Assembly: GCF_009856605.1 (NCBI RefSeq)
Contig: NZ_CP047243.1
Location: forward strand, 62,001 to 126,000
Reading direction: 5' to 3'
Length of the DNA stretch: 64,000 nucleotides
Origin: Trichormus variabilis 0441
Lineage (GTDB): Bacteria; Cyanobacteriota; Cyanobacteriia; Cyanobacteriales; Nostocaceae
Below, piece by piece: positions 51,460-60,120 of the stretch. The position numbers and the translations under genes were made by a program. The first letter of the stretch is position 1, and each line of letters opens with the position of its first letter. The notes under the pieces were generated by a model. It saw only the letters and a program-made list of their open reading frames with translations, was not told where the DNA came from and searched no databases.

Positions 51460-52404
51460 ATGAAAAATCTGAAAAATATTAACAATTGTCTTGCAGCTAC
51501 ACTTGGTATAGCCATTTTTAGTTGGATAGGATGCCAGACTCAAAGCGCATTAGCTATAGATGTCAGAACTTCTGGTAATGTGATTAAAAACCTATCTAAT
51601 CAACAAGCTTGTGATGTTAATATCGGTTTTAGGATACCAGGTCTTTTTGAAAAAATACTCGGAGGAAATATCAACATTAAGGGACTAGACCCTATAGCAA
51701 TAGTTAATGAGGGGTTAAGCTCATTTGATCAAGATATTTTTTTCATAAAGAATGGCAAATTCCTTTGCTTCGATCCTTCAGAACCTATTTTTGTCGATAT
51801 TTTGGTTAACTCTAAAAAGAAAAACGCAATTAAATGGTTGACTGAAAAAGTTTTTTTAACTGGGGCGGGAGGAAAAAATAACCCGTTGCAATCTGAATTA
51901 GGTCTAGCAGGATTTGTAGTAGAAAATAAAGTAAGTAATACAAGGAGCCTTAATAGAGATATTCTTGATGATATAACAACTTATACTTTTAGCAACGATG
52001 GAAATGTTAATTTATTTATAGATAAAATTACTCTTGGCTTAAGCCCTAATTTGATTGAGCCTGAATTATTTTCACAGAGTATACTCAGCGAAATCAATGT
52101 GTTTAATAATAATGACTTAGGATGGAGTTTACAACCAGGAGAAACAGTTACTATTGATTTACCCTTTGATATTCCAGGTGCTTCATATCTAATTGCTAAT
52201 ATCGAAGGAATAGGTAATCCTGGAGATAATGAATTTCCAGTTAACTTCTTACAACAACATGAAGAACCTATTCCCGAACCCTCTTCCCTACTTGGTCTTT
52301 TAGCTCTTGGTACGATAGGCACAGCATCAACCCTCAATCGCAAATTCAAGCGCTCTAAATCCACCAGTAGAAAACTAGAAAAATCTCCTAACCTTCTACT
52401 GTAA
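51460..52404 (+). CDS. Exported PEP-CTERM protein
   Basis: 314 residues. A signal peptide (basic start MKNLKNINN, then CLAATLGIAIFSWIGC, cut near ALA about residue 32) opens the protein. The C-terminus has the PEP-CTERM sorting signal: EPIPEPSSLLGLLALGTIGTAS then a basic tail (NRKFKRSK). Such proteins are cut and anchored at the cell surface by exosortase. The middle is beta-rich with no recognisable domain. In cyanobacteria, PEP-CTERM proteins usually belong to extracellular matrix or sheath. Confidence 0.85.
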   Translation: MKNLKNINNCLAATLGIAIFSWIGCQTQSALAIDVRTSGNVIKNLSNQQACDVNIGFRIPGLFEKILGGNINIKGLDPIAIVNEGLSSFDQDIFFIKNGKFLCFDPSEPIFVDILVNSKKKNAIKWLTEKVFLTGAGGKNNPLQSELGLAGFVVENKVSNTRSLNRDILDDITTYTFSNDGNVNLFIDKITLGLSPNLIEPELFSQSILSEINVFNNNDLGWSLQPGETVTIDLPFDIPGASYLIANIEGIGNPGDNEFPVNFLQQHEEPIPEPSSLLGLLALGTIGTASTLNRKFKRSKSTSRKLEKSPNLLL

Positions 52405-52521
52405 ACTTTCTAATTCCAACAACTGCGATGATCTCCGGTCGGACGGAGCATTGTCGCAACCAATCTCTCAGAAACACTTAAGCTGATCTGCTACTTTCGC
52501 CAGTCATGACAGCAGAGGTAA

Positions 52522-53103
52522 TTAAAGAACCAGTCCAGCAGTTAAAATCTGTGATGCCGTTAAATCCAGCATTGGAAAAGTTGCTGACCTAATCATGTCT
52601 GTTCCCTGAAACACTGACTCTTCATATAGTCCATCAACCAAAGTCAATAAAGTAATTCGGGCTTTTTCGGCATCAACAATCCAATACTCAGGAATCCCCC
52701 TGGCAGCGTATTCAGAACGCTTATAACGGTAATCTCTATCTTCATTTACCTTTCCTGGTGAGACAACCTCAACTACCATTGCGGGGGAAGGCATATCTGG
52801 AGTGATAGTTGCTCGTCTTCCCGCGATCGCCTCAAATAATTCTTGTGTCAATATCATCAAATCAGGGAGTCGCACACGAGTTCGATTGCCAATGACTACC
52901 AGTTCTGTATCTTTATGGCGGATGAGTTGAATGGGGATAAACTTGAGAAACTGCGACAGGAGATAAAGAGAAATTAAATTATTCCTATCGCTTTCTGGTG
53001 GCATTTCAACCAATTCTCCATCCACAAGTTCGTACTTGGTATCTGTGCCATCATCATAGGACAGGTACTCATTAAGGGTAAATTTTCTGACTGCTGTGGT
53101 CAT
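52522..53103 (-). CDS. Uma2-family (DUF820) endonuclease-like protein
   Basis: 193 residues from MTTAVRKFTLNEYLSYDDG (ATG at 53103 with AGGGG upstream; the frame is open to 53142). The pattern KYELVDGELVEMPPES, VRLPDLMIL (Asp), VVEVVSPGKVNEDRDYRYKRSEYAARGIPEYWIVD matches Uma2 proteins, with the PD-(D/E)xK residues D and E-V. These are very abundant in cyanobacteria; the role is unknown, though a nuclease or toxin function is suspected. Confidence 0.9.
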   Translation of the reverse strand: MTTAVRKFTLNEYLSYDDGTDTKYELVDGELVEMPPESDRNNLISLYLLSQFLKFIPIQLIRHKDTELVVIGNRTRVRLPDLMILTQELFEAIAGRRATITPDMPSPAMVVEVVSPGKVNEDRDYRYKRSEYAARGIPEYWIVDAEKARITLLTLVDGLYEESVFQGTDMIRSATFPMLDLTASQILTAGLVL

Positions 53104-53199
53104 AACCCCTTTTTTTACACTTTCAAATGTAAATTCTAGCAAATTTTAGCTTGTGAACGGCTGTATCTCTTAATTGGCCTTCACCTCAACAAAAGGCTC

Positions 53200-53267
53200 A
53201 ATACACGCCGGATGGGGAAGCTATGGGATTGCAGGAGATGATGTGGCGGTATCCGGTGGGTGGTGAA
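53200..53267 (+). pseudogene. Third remnant of the replication gene end
   Basis: The plus strand reads TPDGEAMGLQEMMWRYPVGG, matching TADGETVALAEMMRRYPVIE in the initiator-like gene at 45404. Only ~68 bp remain, upstream of the Uma2 gene, so this is the third piece of the duplicated end within 7 kb. Confidence 0.55.
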
Positions 53268-53289
53268 CAAGGTTACTAAGCTCGTAGAT

Positions 53290-54318
53290 TTATTGTGGGG
53301 ATACACCCCAAATCTTAACACTGCCATCTTGTCCAGTACTAGCAAGTGTTTTGCCATCAGGATTGAAAGCCACAGACCAAACTTGTTCTTTGTGTGCTGT
53401 AAAAGTGTTGATTTCTTTACCAGTAGTAGCATTCCACAATTTGACAGTGCCATCAGAGCTACCACTAGCCAGTAATGTTCTATCTGGGCTAAAGGCAACA
53501 GTTCTGACTTGACCTTTATGACCAGTTAAAGTGTGAATGAGTTTACCATCATTAATATTCCACAGCTTAATTGCATTATCCCGAATGCCAGTAGCTAGGG
53601 TGTTTCCATCTGGGCTGATAGCGACAGCATTAATTGATGATTTCGCCTCGAAACTACCTGTTCGTTTACTAGTTTTCAGATTCCAAGACTGGAGCAGAGA
53701 ACCAGAACCACTTGTAGCAAATAAGGTCTGACCATCCAGGCTAAAAGTGGCTGGTTGAGTTTTGAAGTTCTCAAATCCTTTTTGATAAGCGTCAGGGTCA
53801 TCCTTTATGCGGATGATTTCTCCAGTACGCCAATTCCACAGCCTGATGATAGATCCGAGATCAAGATTACTAACCAGAGTTTGTCCATCTGGACTAAAGA
53901 CTACACCAAGCACTGGTTCTGAGTGTTGGAGTGTACGGATGAGTTTCCCTGTTTGAACATCCCACAAATTCAGGCTGCCGTCCTGAGAACCACTAGCGAG
54001 AATCTGACCATCTGGGCTAAAGCCGACAGTAAAAGCTTGTCCTGATAAAGTACGCAATAGTTTACCCGTGTTAGGATTCCAAAGCTTAATGCTTTTAGCA
54101 CCAGCACTAGCAAGAATTGTTCCCACAGAGCTTGGAGAATACGCAACCGAATAACCTGAATCAGACCGTGCTGATAAAGTACGGACTAATTGGCTATCTT
54201 TTGGCGACTGAGCAATTAAATCCTGAGTGTTGGGAGTCTGTGTAGTGCAACCGCAAACAGCAATAGTGATTACTGTTGGGGCTATTAGGTAATTCCACAA
54301 AATACGGTTGAGAGTCAT
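53290..54318 (-). CDS. WD40-repeat lipoprotein
   Basis: 342 residues. The N-terminus has a lipoprotein signal (IAPTVITIAVCGCTTQ, lipobox about residues 20-24). At least six WD40 repeats follow, for example FSPDGQILASGSQDGSLNLWDVQTGKLIRTL and FSPDRTLLASGSSDGTVKLWNATTGKEINTF, enough for most of a seven-bladed propeller. It is a periplasmic or outer-membrane protein-interaction platform. WD40 proteins are common in Nostoc; the partner is unknown. Confidence 0.92.
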   Translation of the reverse strand: MTLNRILWNYLIAPTVITIAVCGCTTQTPNTQDLIAQSPKDSQLVRTLSARSDSGYSVAYSPSSVGTILASAGAKSIKLWNPNTGKLLRTLSGQAFTVGFSPDGQILASGSQDGSLNLWDVQTGKLIRTLQHSEPVLGVVFSPDGQTLVSNLDLGSIIRLWNWRTGEIIRIKDDPDAYQKGFENFKTQPATFSLDGQTLFATSGSGSLLQSWNLKTSKRTGSFEAKSSINAVAISPDGNTLATGIRDNAIKLWNINDGKLIHTLTGHKGQVRTVAFSPDRTLLASGSSDGTVKLWNATTGKEINTFTAHKEQVWSVAFNPDGKTLASTGQDGSVKIWGVSPQ

Positions 54319-54394
54319 AGCCGGGGAATCCCTTAAGCTTACTATCTGACTCGACTCATTAAACTACGAGCTGTTCCATTAGCAACCTCAGTTA

Positions 54395-54892
54395 TTAATT
54401 AGTCGCATATTCCAGCACTCGTTCCCATTCCCAACGCCATGCAGTCTCTAAAGTAATTTCTTTGCCGTTGGTGAACTTGATAAATTCTGTGCCGTCATCA
54501 TAAAACACATCTGCAACAAGTTGATTACGTAAATCGTACCCCCATAATTTAGCGGCGGCATTCCACCACCTTTGTCCAGGTGATTCTAAGCTTGGTAGTT
54601 CCAGGTAGTCATCAGACCATGCCATCGGCTTCCATTGTTCCTGTAAAGCACGAATCAAAATTGCGTTTGGGTAAACTTGTTTTTCATTCTTTTGCAACCA
54701 CAGCGCATAGTCGATGGTGCTTCTAAACGCATCTTCTAGCCCACAAGTGCAACCTTCTAGGGCTTCACTAACTTGCTCAAGAGAAAAGTTTACACCAATG
54801 GTAACTAATGCCCGTTCATATTTCTTGAATATCTCGTATTCTACTGAATCCCGTTCCCAAAACCAAAAACTGGACATATCTGCAAAAAACAT
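54395..54892 (-). CDS. Conserved-looking hypothetical protein
   Basis: 165 residues, rich in Trp and acidic residues (MSSFWFWERDSVEYEIFKKYERALVTIGVNF; WWNAAAKLWGYDLRNQLVADVFYDDGTEFIKFTNGKEITLETAWRWEWERVLEY). The C-terminal ~50 residues form a compact beta-alpha domain. It is not recognised. The ATG at 54892 is followed upstream by the second copy of a dispersed hairpin repeat. Confidence 0.5.
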   Translation of the reverse strand: MFFADMSSFWFWERDSVEYEIFKKYERALVTIGVNFSLEQVSEALEGCTCGLEDAFRSTIDYALWLQKNEKQVYPNAILIRALQEQWKPMAWSDDYLELPSLESPGQRWWNAAAKLWGYDLRNQLVADVFYDDGTEFIKFTNGKEITLETAWRWEWERVLEYATN

Positions 54893-54908
54893 TTGGCAGT
54901 TTCAATTG

Positions 54909-55000
54909 ATTCGATTGTAGCAAGTGCCTTGTTCAGTGAAGTGAACTATGGCGATCGCCTTCTTATGATCGCCATTGCCATCGCAACAGTATTTGAATTG
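54909..55000. repeat. Dispersed hairpin repeat, copy 2
   Basis: It matches 19442-19530 over most of its length (ATTCGATTGTAGCAAGTGCC...GTGAACTATGGCGATCGCC-TTCTTAT-GATCGCCAT...ATTTGAA). It too sits right upstream of a minus-strand gene. Confidence 0.7.
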
Positions 55001-55072
55001 CCTTGATGAATGCGGTAAGCTTTTGTAGTGATTCAGCCATTTACCAGCTTCCTCAGTTGCAAGAACACTGTT

Positions 55073-55381
55073 ATGAGTCAGGATCTTTATCCAAACAACT
55101 GGAAAGAAATAGCCACAGCTTTGAAAGCGGCCTCTAACTGGCGCTGTGCCAAATGCGGTAGAGTGTGCTTGCGTCCAGGGGAAAAACCCGATAATTTAAC
55201 GTTTTCTGAACGCAAAGCCCATACGTTACAAGTACATCATTGGAACAGAGACCCGTCTGATAATCGCTTAGAAAACTTAGTTTGTCTATGTAGTGGCTGT
55301 CACTTGTCCTACCACTGTTTTAGTAGAGGCAACGTTTCTCCTGGGCAGTTGTCACTGTTTGCAGAGCAGAAAGTTAGCTAG
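55073..55381 (+). CDS. HNH nuclease-like zinc protein
   Basis: 102 residues from MSQDLYPNNWKEIATALKAAS (ATG at 55073). RCAKCGRVC (two Cys), TLQVHHWNRDPSDNRLENLVCLCSGCHLSYH show an HNH/zinc-binding fold: the HH pair, N in SDN/LEN and the C-x-x-C H near the end. Small HNH proteins of this type are common in cyanobacteria and phages; substrate and activity are unknown. The gene has its own upstream region. Confidence 0.85.
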   Translation: MSQDLYPNNWKEIATALKAASNWRCAKCGRVCLRPGEKPDNLTFSERKAHTLQVHHWNRDPSDNRLENLVCLCSGCHLSYHCFSRGNVSPGQLSLFAEQKVS

Positions 55382-55427
55382 AACTTAACTTTATTTTGCG
55401 GTGATATAAAAATAATCAATAAAGACG

Positions 55428-56546
55428 ATGAGCGAATATCAGTATTACGAATTTCAAGCATTAGATCGTCCATTAACTACATCAGAGCAAACGTATATTA
55501 GTAGTCTCTCTAGCCGTGTACAACTAACATCAAGAAGTGCAATTTTCACTTACAGTTATGGTGACTTTAGAGGTGAACCCAAGGAGCTTTTAGAAAAGTG
55601 CTTTGACGTTATGTTATATATGGCAAATTGGGGTACTAGACAATTAGTATTTCGGCTGCCAAAATCGGTGATTGATTCATCAGTTTTTGCTCCTTACTGT
55701 TTACCTGAGCAAATTACAGTATCTACAACCTCAAGCTATGTAATTTTAGATATTAATATTGATGATGAAGAATATCGGACTTGGATAGAAGGTGAAGGTT
55801 GCTTAAGTAAGTTCTTACAGATTCGAGACGACATTTTGCAGGGAGATTTAAGAGCTTTATATCTTGCGTGGTTAAAAGCTACTTCTATATCCATCACTGA
55901 GGAAGAAGAAGATTTGCTGGAACCACCTGTTCCGGCAAATTTAAAAAAACTACCAGTCTATCTAGAGGATTTTATAGAATTTTTTGATATCGATCAGGAT
56001 CTCATAACATCCGCAACTGAGCTAAGTGTTTCTCAAAAATCTGAAGTTGAACCAATAGAAGAATGGATTCAAGCTTTATCATCTTCAGAAAAAAATGAAT
56101 TTCTCCTCAAAATAGTCAAGGATGAACCTAATGTTAAGCTGAAGCTGATAAAAAGATTAAGGGAAATATTTAAGTCTTCAAAAAATTCTAGTTATGATAA
56201 TATTCCTAGACGCTCTGTAACTGAATTATTAAAAGGTGCTAAAGAGCAAAATAAACACCGTACTAAGCAGGAATTGCTAATAGCACAACAAGAGAAAGTA
56301 CGTAAGTTAGAATCACTGGCTTTAAAAGAAGATAAGGTGTGGTTGGAGGTATATAGATTAATAGAACTGAAGCAATCTAAACCTTACGAGCAAGCAGTTG
56401 CATATCTCATTGACTTACGAGATTTGGCGGAATATCAAGGGTCATTAGAGGAATTTAAAGCTAGTATTCAACAAATACAGAAGGACTACAGCACTCGTTC
56501 AGGGTTACTCTCCCGGCTTAAGAAAGCTGGATTGACTAAACTTTGA
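55428..56546 (+). CDS. Conserved hypothetical protein (YYEFQALDRPL type)
   Basis: 372 residues. The N-terminus QYYEFQALDRPLTTSEQTYISSLSSRVQLTSRSAIFTYSYGDFRG is the start of a large family widespread in cyanobacteria and actinobacteria, annotated as hypothetical. A helical C-terminal half (AKEQNKHRTKQELLIAQQEKVRKLESLAL) is likely coiled coil. No catalytic motif. It may be a partner of zinc-finger or helicase-type genes in some genomes. Starts 47 bp after the HNH gene, so probably in one operon with it. Confidence 0.7.
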   Translation: MSEYQYYEFQALDRPLTTSEQTYISSLSSRVQLTSRSAIFTYSYGDFRGEPKELLEKCFDVMLYMANWGTRQLVFRLPKSVIDSSVFAPYCLPEQITVSTTSSYVILDINIDDEEYRTWIEGEGCLSKFLQIRDDILQGDLRALYLAWLKATSISITEEEEDLLEPPVPANLKKLPVYLEDFIEFFDIDQDLITSATELSVSQKSEVEPIEEWIQALSSSEKNEFLLKIVKDEPNVKLKLIKRLREIFKSSKNSSYDNIPRRSVTELLKGAKEQNKHRTKQELLIAQQEKVRKLESLALKEDKVWLEVYRLIELKQSKPYEQAVAYLIDLRDLAEYQGSLEEFKASIQQIQKDYSTRSGLLSRLKKAGLTKL

Positions 56547-56612
56547 TATTCAACAGCCAAGTTGTCTATAGAAAAGAAAATTAGAGAAATTTAGAACTTT
56601 TTGGGACAAGGT

Positions 56613-56936
56613 TCAATTTTGCGGGTCAATCCTTGTTAGCTGTACCAAAATAGCCCCAAGCTGGTTTAAGGCAGCATTAGTAGTTCGCTGGTGTTCTTCA
56701 AAATTCTGTTGGTGCTGTTCGTGACTATCACGTAGTTCTAGCAGCACATCATTTAGTATGGCATCCCTAGCCAATACAGAATTGACATTACTAGTCAAGT
56801 CGTTAACATTATCGCTGAGACTATCCAGTTTTGTTGTCAGTTGGGCGATCGCCTGAGTATTTAACTGTTGTTGAGATGCTACTGTGCTTAGAATTGCCTC
56901 AATCCGGTCTAGTCGGTTACTTGGTGTATCAGTCAT
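56613..56936 (-). CDS. Coiled-coil hypothetical protein
   Basis: 107 residues, nearly all coiled coil (LDRIEAILSTVASQQQLNTQAIAQLTTKLDSLSDNVNDLTSNVNSVL). The pattern is common in small cyanobacterial proteins that accompany phage- or plasmid-type genes. Ribosome site AAGGAG is not at ideal spacing. It is convergent with the 372-residue gene. The function is unknown. Confidence 0.55.
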   Translation of the reverse strand: MTDTPSNRLDRIEAILSTVASQQQLNTQAIAQLTTKLDSLSDNVNDLTSNVNSVLARDAILNDVLLELRDSHEQHQQNFEEHQRTTNAALNQLGAILVQLTRIDPQN

Positions 56937-57051
56937 GGCAATTTTAATAAGGAGCGAATTAAAATAATAAAAATTGCAGATACCTTACAGTATAGGCTTT
57001 CTAGCTTCTGCATAGGTATCAATTTGGAATTGACACTCTCACCGCTAATTG

Positions 57052-58260
57052 CTAAAGCAATGTAGCGGGAGATTCTTGTTTCTCAGAAACACGCTTTTTG
57101 GCACAAGTACCAACGAGTCTTACTGTTTCTCCACAAGCTTGAAATTCTGTGTGTCCCACAGTATTTGTTGACAGTATTCTTATCCCTTCTGCTCTCAAGT
57201 TCCGTGAAGCATTTTCATCTCTGTCATGGGTTGTTTGGCAACTTGGACAAATCCACTCGCGGATACTTAAGTTCAGCAAATCATTCTTATATCCGCAACA
57301 GAAACAAAGCTTTGTACTGGGAAAGAATCTGTCAACTTGGATAAATTTACCCCTCTCTCTCTCTAGTTTGTAGCTAACGAAATTAAGCAGTATACCAAAA
57401 CCAGCATCATGTATTGACTTGGCTAATTTGGTACGTGCCAATCCTTTAAGACAAAGGTTCTCAGCTACTATGACTTGGTTATCATCACATAACTTTCGTG
57501 AGAGTTTATGGAGAAAATTTTGTCTTGTGTTTGATATTTTTTCGTGAACTTTAGCAACTACTTTAACTGCTTTACGCCTATTATTAGACCCCTTAACTTT
57601 ACGAGACAAAGCTTTCTGTCTAATTCGCAGTCGTTTAGCATATTTTCTAGTAGGCTTGATTGGGTCAACCTTGTAACAAGTTTCACCGTCAAACACAGTT
57701 ATTAAACTGGTTAACCCAAGGTCAATTCCTGATATTTTTCCTTCCTTGGTGTTTGTTAAATCTCCGGTTTCAAATAATATTGCGGCAAAATATTTATCTG
57801 TACTTATTTTAGAAACAGTTACAGATTTAATCTTGCCATTGATGCTTTTTGAAAGACTAGCTTTAACAATGCCAAGCTTGGGTAGTTTTAAGCCACCCTC
57901 TTTAATTGAACAACTTTCAGGGAATCGGATTGACTGTTTAGAATGCTTATTCTTGAATTTTGGAAATCCTGCGCGTTTTCCAAAAAAGTTTTTAAACGCT
58001 GATTCCAGATTCTTGAGTGATTGTTGTAGAACAGCAGCAGTTGGTTCTTGTAGCCATTCATAATCAGTTAGTTTCTTTAATTGGGTAAGGTCTTTCGCCA
58101 TCTTAAGGTAAGTCATACCCTTACCTGTTTCTTCGTATTGAGTATTAGTTTTATTGAGGTAAAAATTCCAAACAAAGCGGGAACATCCAAAGCTTTTAGC
58201 TAAGGATGTTTCCTGGTCTTTGTTTGGATAAATTCTGACCTTCAGTACGTCTAACATCAA
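57052..58260 (-). CDS. tnpB: TnpB RNA-guided nuclease of the IS605 element
   Basis: 402 residues. The N-terminal KVRIYPNKDQETSLAKSFGCSRFVWNFYL is the typical start. RuvC Asp is in SGIDLGLTSLITVF, Glu in VAENLCLKGLARTK, and Asp in THDRDENASRNL. The zinc ribbon CFCCGYKN...CPSCQ is complete. The stop codon lies in the right-end hairpin, so the guide RNA is expected to span the last ~150 bases of the gene and the right end (about 57040-57200), with the guide just outside the element. Fully intact. Confidence 0.93.
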   Translation of the reverse strand: MMLDVLKVRIYPNKDQETSLAKSFGCSRFVWNFYLNKTNTQYEETGKGMTYLKMAKDLTQLKKLTDYEWLQEPTAAVLQQSLKNLESAFKNFFGKRAGFPKFKNKHSKQSIRFPESCSIKEGGLKLPKLGIVKASLSKSINGKIKSVTVSKISTDKYFAAILFETGDLTNTKEGKISGIDLGLTSLITVFDGETCYKVDPIKPTRKYAKRLRIRQKALSRKVKGSNNRRKAVKVVAKVHEKISNTRQNFLHKLSRKLCDDNQVIVAENLCLKGLARTKLAKSIHDAGFGILLNFVSYKLERERGKFIQVDRFFPSTKLCFCCGYKNDLLNLSIREWICPSCQTTHDRDENASRNLRAEGIRILSTNTVGHTEFQACGETVRLVGTCAKKRVSEKQESPATLL

Positions 58261-58303
58261 TACATTGTTGAGAAACTATTATGATAGTAAACTATTTACC
58301 GCT

Positions 58304-58726
58304 ATGTCTTGTCAATATATGTATCATCACGGTTTCAGGTCTATGTACAAGCTTAACGCTCACATCGTTTTGGTTGTAAAGTACCGCAGAAAAGCTATCA
58401 ATGCAGAAATACTAACCAGGTTGAAAGAAATAATCACGGATACCCTTAAAAAATGGGATTGTGAATTGCTGGAGTTCAACGGCGAAGCAGACCATGTACA
58501 TCTATTAATTGACTACAAACCAGACAAGCCACTCTCAACACTGATTGGAAATATCAAAACGGTGAGTAGTAGATTAATTCGCAAAGAATACCCCTGGTTG
58601 GCTAAAAAATACTTCTACAACAAGCCTTACTTTTGGACTGGTGCGTATTTTGTGGCTAGTTGTGGTGGTGTCACGGTTGAGCAATTAAAGAATTACGTTG
58701 AGAGCCAAGAACAACCAAAACAATGA
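58304..58726 (+). CDS. tnpA: IS200/IS605-family Y1 transposase
   Basis: 140 residues from MSCQYMYHHGFRSMYKLNAH (ATG at 58304). The HUH metal motif is in EADHVHLLIDY (HVH), and the catalytic Tyr is in VEQLKNYVESQ near the C-terminus. This enzyme moves the element as single-stranded DNA between specific tetra- or pentanucleotides. It is divergent from tnpB, the IS605 arrangement, and ends ~40 bp before the subterminal hairpin. Confidence 0.93.
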   Translation: MSCQYMYHHGFRSMYKLNAHIVLVVKYRRKAINAEILTRLKEIITDTLKKWDCELLEFNGEADHVHLLIDYKPDKPLSTLIGNIKTVSSRLIRKEYPWLAKKYFYNKPYFWTGAYFVASCGGVTVEQLKNYVESQEQPKQ

Positions 58727-58831
58727 TTCGCTGCGCTCAATTTTTATGTTGGTCGCAATTCATCATCCCGTTAAGTCTTGCGACTGTAACGGGAGTCCTC
58801 TTGCTCCATTAAGATAGAGCAATAATTATCG

Positions 58832-60034
58832 TCAATTCACCAGCTTCAATTCTTCACGCTTTGTGCTGGAGCCAACCATCTTAAGCAACTGCTGATTAAG
58901 ATAACTTTGCGCCGAAACGTAGAGGTTATCCCAAATGACGGGATTACGACAGATTTTGCTGCCAACTGTATTGCCTGCCAACTTTTCTGACACCAAATAC
59001 TTGCGGTAATAGTTATTCCACAAATGCTGTAAAAAATCTTCAGCAAAGTCATCAAAAGGTATTATCCAGTTGTACTGTTCATCCAAAAACACCCGATAGG
59101 CAGCAACAATAGGCATAGCAATATCAGCCGGCGCAGAAAAGCCGAAGGAATATCTGCTATCGGGCAGTAGTGTATTCTTGCGCGGGTCGATGGAGGCGAG
59201 GTCAACAACTCCCTTTCTTTTAGGCTTGGTAATATGCTCCTCGATTACCTGAAATAGTCGTTGCTCAATCCATAACCCCTTGGACAATAACGGTAACAAT
59301 TTCGACAACCGTTGTCTTTCCGTCTCACTCAATGATGGGGTGTTACTCACAGGTGGGTGCTTGGTTCTGCTTTTAGAGTCTGGATTGTATTTATTCCTAT
59401 CCAAACAGTTCATCAACTTAATCAAATGGTTGACGTTACACTGCGGACTCTTAGGCGCACCACTTTGGTTCTGGTAATACGCAATTCTGAACTTTGTCTT
59501 TTGCTCACGTTCCAATTGCGCTAAAAACTGCTTGAGGAATTTGTAGTCGCCTCTGGCGTTGACTTTAGAACGCGCATCCACAGGGGCAGATGTGTTTGAT
59601 GCCAGAGCGATATCCTTAGCCTCATCTTCTGTTAAGCCAATATGAATTGTGACTTTGACTCTGGCTTCGGTTAGGTCATATTTATAATTTCTAGCTTGCT
59701 CAAACGCTAAAACTGTATGCCCACCATTAATGATGCCGTCGCTACCACCCTCGGATGCCTCAAGTATCTCTAATTCTAGTTGTGTCTTTTTACTGTTGGG
59801 CTTGACCTTGTTGGCACACAATACAATTCCGCTATGCCGCTCGAAGAACTTTTCGGGTTCGGTGGTCAGTGAGTCAAAAATTTGTCTGTATGTCGAACTT
59901 TTTTTGTTTGGTTCCCGAATATTCGGTTCTAGGGGTAGGTCGGCGGGAAAGCTGTCAACGTGAACGGTAGCGATAATGCAATTGGAAGTTGCATTGAAAA
60001 ACTGGTCTATTTTCAAAGCCCAATTTTTTGGCAT
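58832..60034 (-). CDS. AIPR-family abortive-infection protein, copy 2
   Basis: 400 residues starting MPKNWALKIDQFFNATSNCIIATVHVDSFP, collinear with copy 1 at 4272-5474: FFERHSGIVLC, NGGHTVLAFEQA, IALASNTSAPVDARSKVNARGDY. The two differ at many silent and some amino acid positions, so the duplication is not recent. The stop lies 39 bp from the IS605 end hairpin, so the element probably inserted just downstream; the EF-hand partner gene seen after copy 1 is missing. It follows an HsdR_N-like gene 86 bp upstream in the same direction. Confidence 0.65.
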   Translation of the reverse strand: MPKNWALKIDQFFNATSNCIIATVHVDSFPADLPLEPNIREPNKKSSTYRQIFDSLTTEPEKFFERHSGIVLCANKVKPNSKKTQLELEILEASEGGSDGIINGGHTVLAFEQARNYKYDLTEARVKVTIHIGLTEDEAKDIALASNTSAPVDARSKVNARGDYKFLKQFLAQLEREQKTKFRIAYYQNQSGAPKSPQCNVNHLIKLMNCLDRNKYNPDSKSRTKHPPVSNTPSLSETERQRLSKLLPLLSKGLWIEQRLFQVIEEHITKPKRKGVVDLASIDPRKNTLLPDSRYSFGFSAPADIAMPIVAAYRVFLDEQYNWIIPFDDFAEDFLQHLWNNYYRKYLVSEKLAGNTVGSKICRNPVIWDNLYVSAQSYLNQQLLKMVGSSTKREELKLVN

Positions 60035-60120
60035 AGTTTCTTTGGTGTGGGAGCGCAGTTGATATTAAAGAAGGATACAAAATTTAGGAGCAAATTGCAC
60101 TAGCCAACAACTCACAATTG

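Larger units (their letters stand above)
57042..58793. mobile_element. IS605-type element with divergent tnpA and tnpB
   Basis: It contains tnpB (minus) and a Y1 tnpA (plus), divergent with a ~40-bp gap. Both ends carry a subterminal hairpin with an unpaired G: CCGCTA-ATTGC-TAAA-GCAAT-G-TAGCGG (57042-57068) and CCCGTTA-AGTC-TTGC-GACT-G-TAACGGG (58767-58793). These are the hallmarks of IS200/IS605 single-strand transposition. Genes intact, so it may be active. Exact cleavage points are not determined. Confidence 0.85.
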
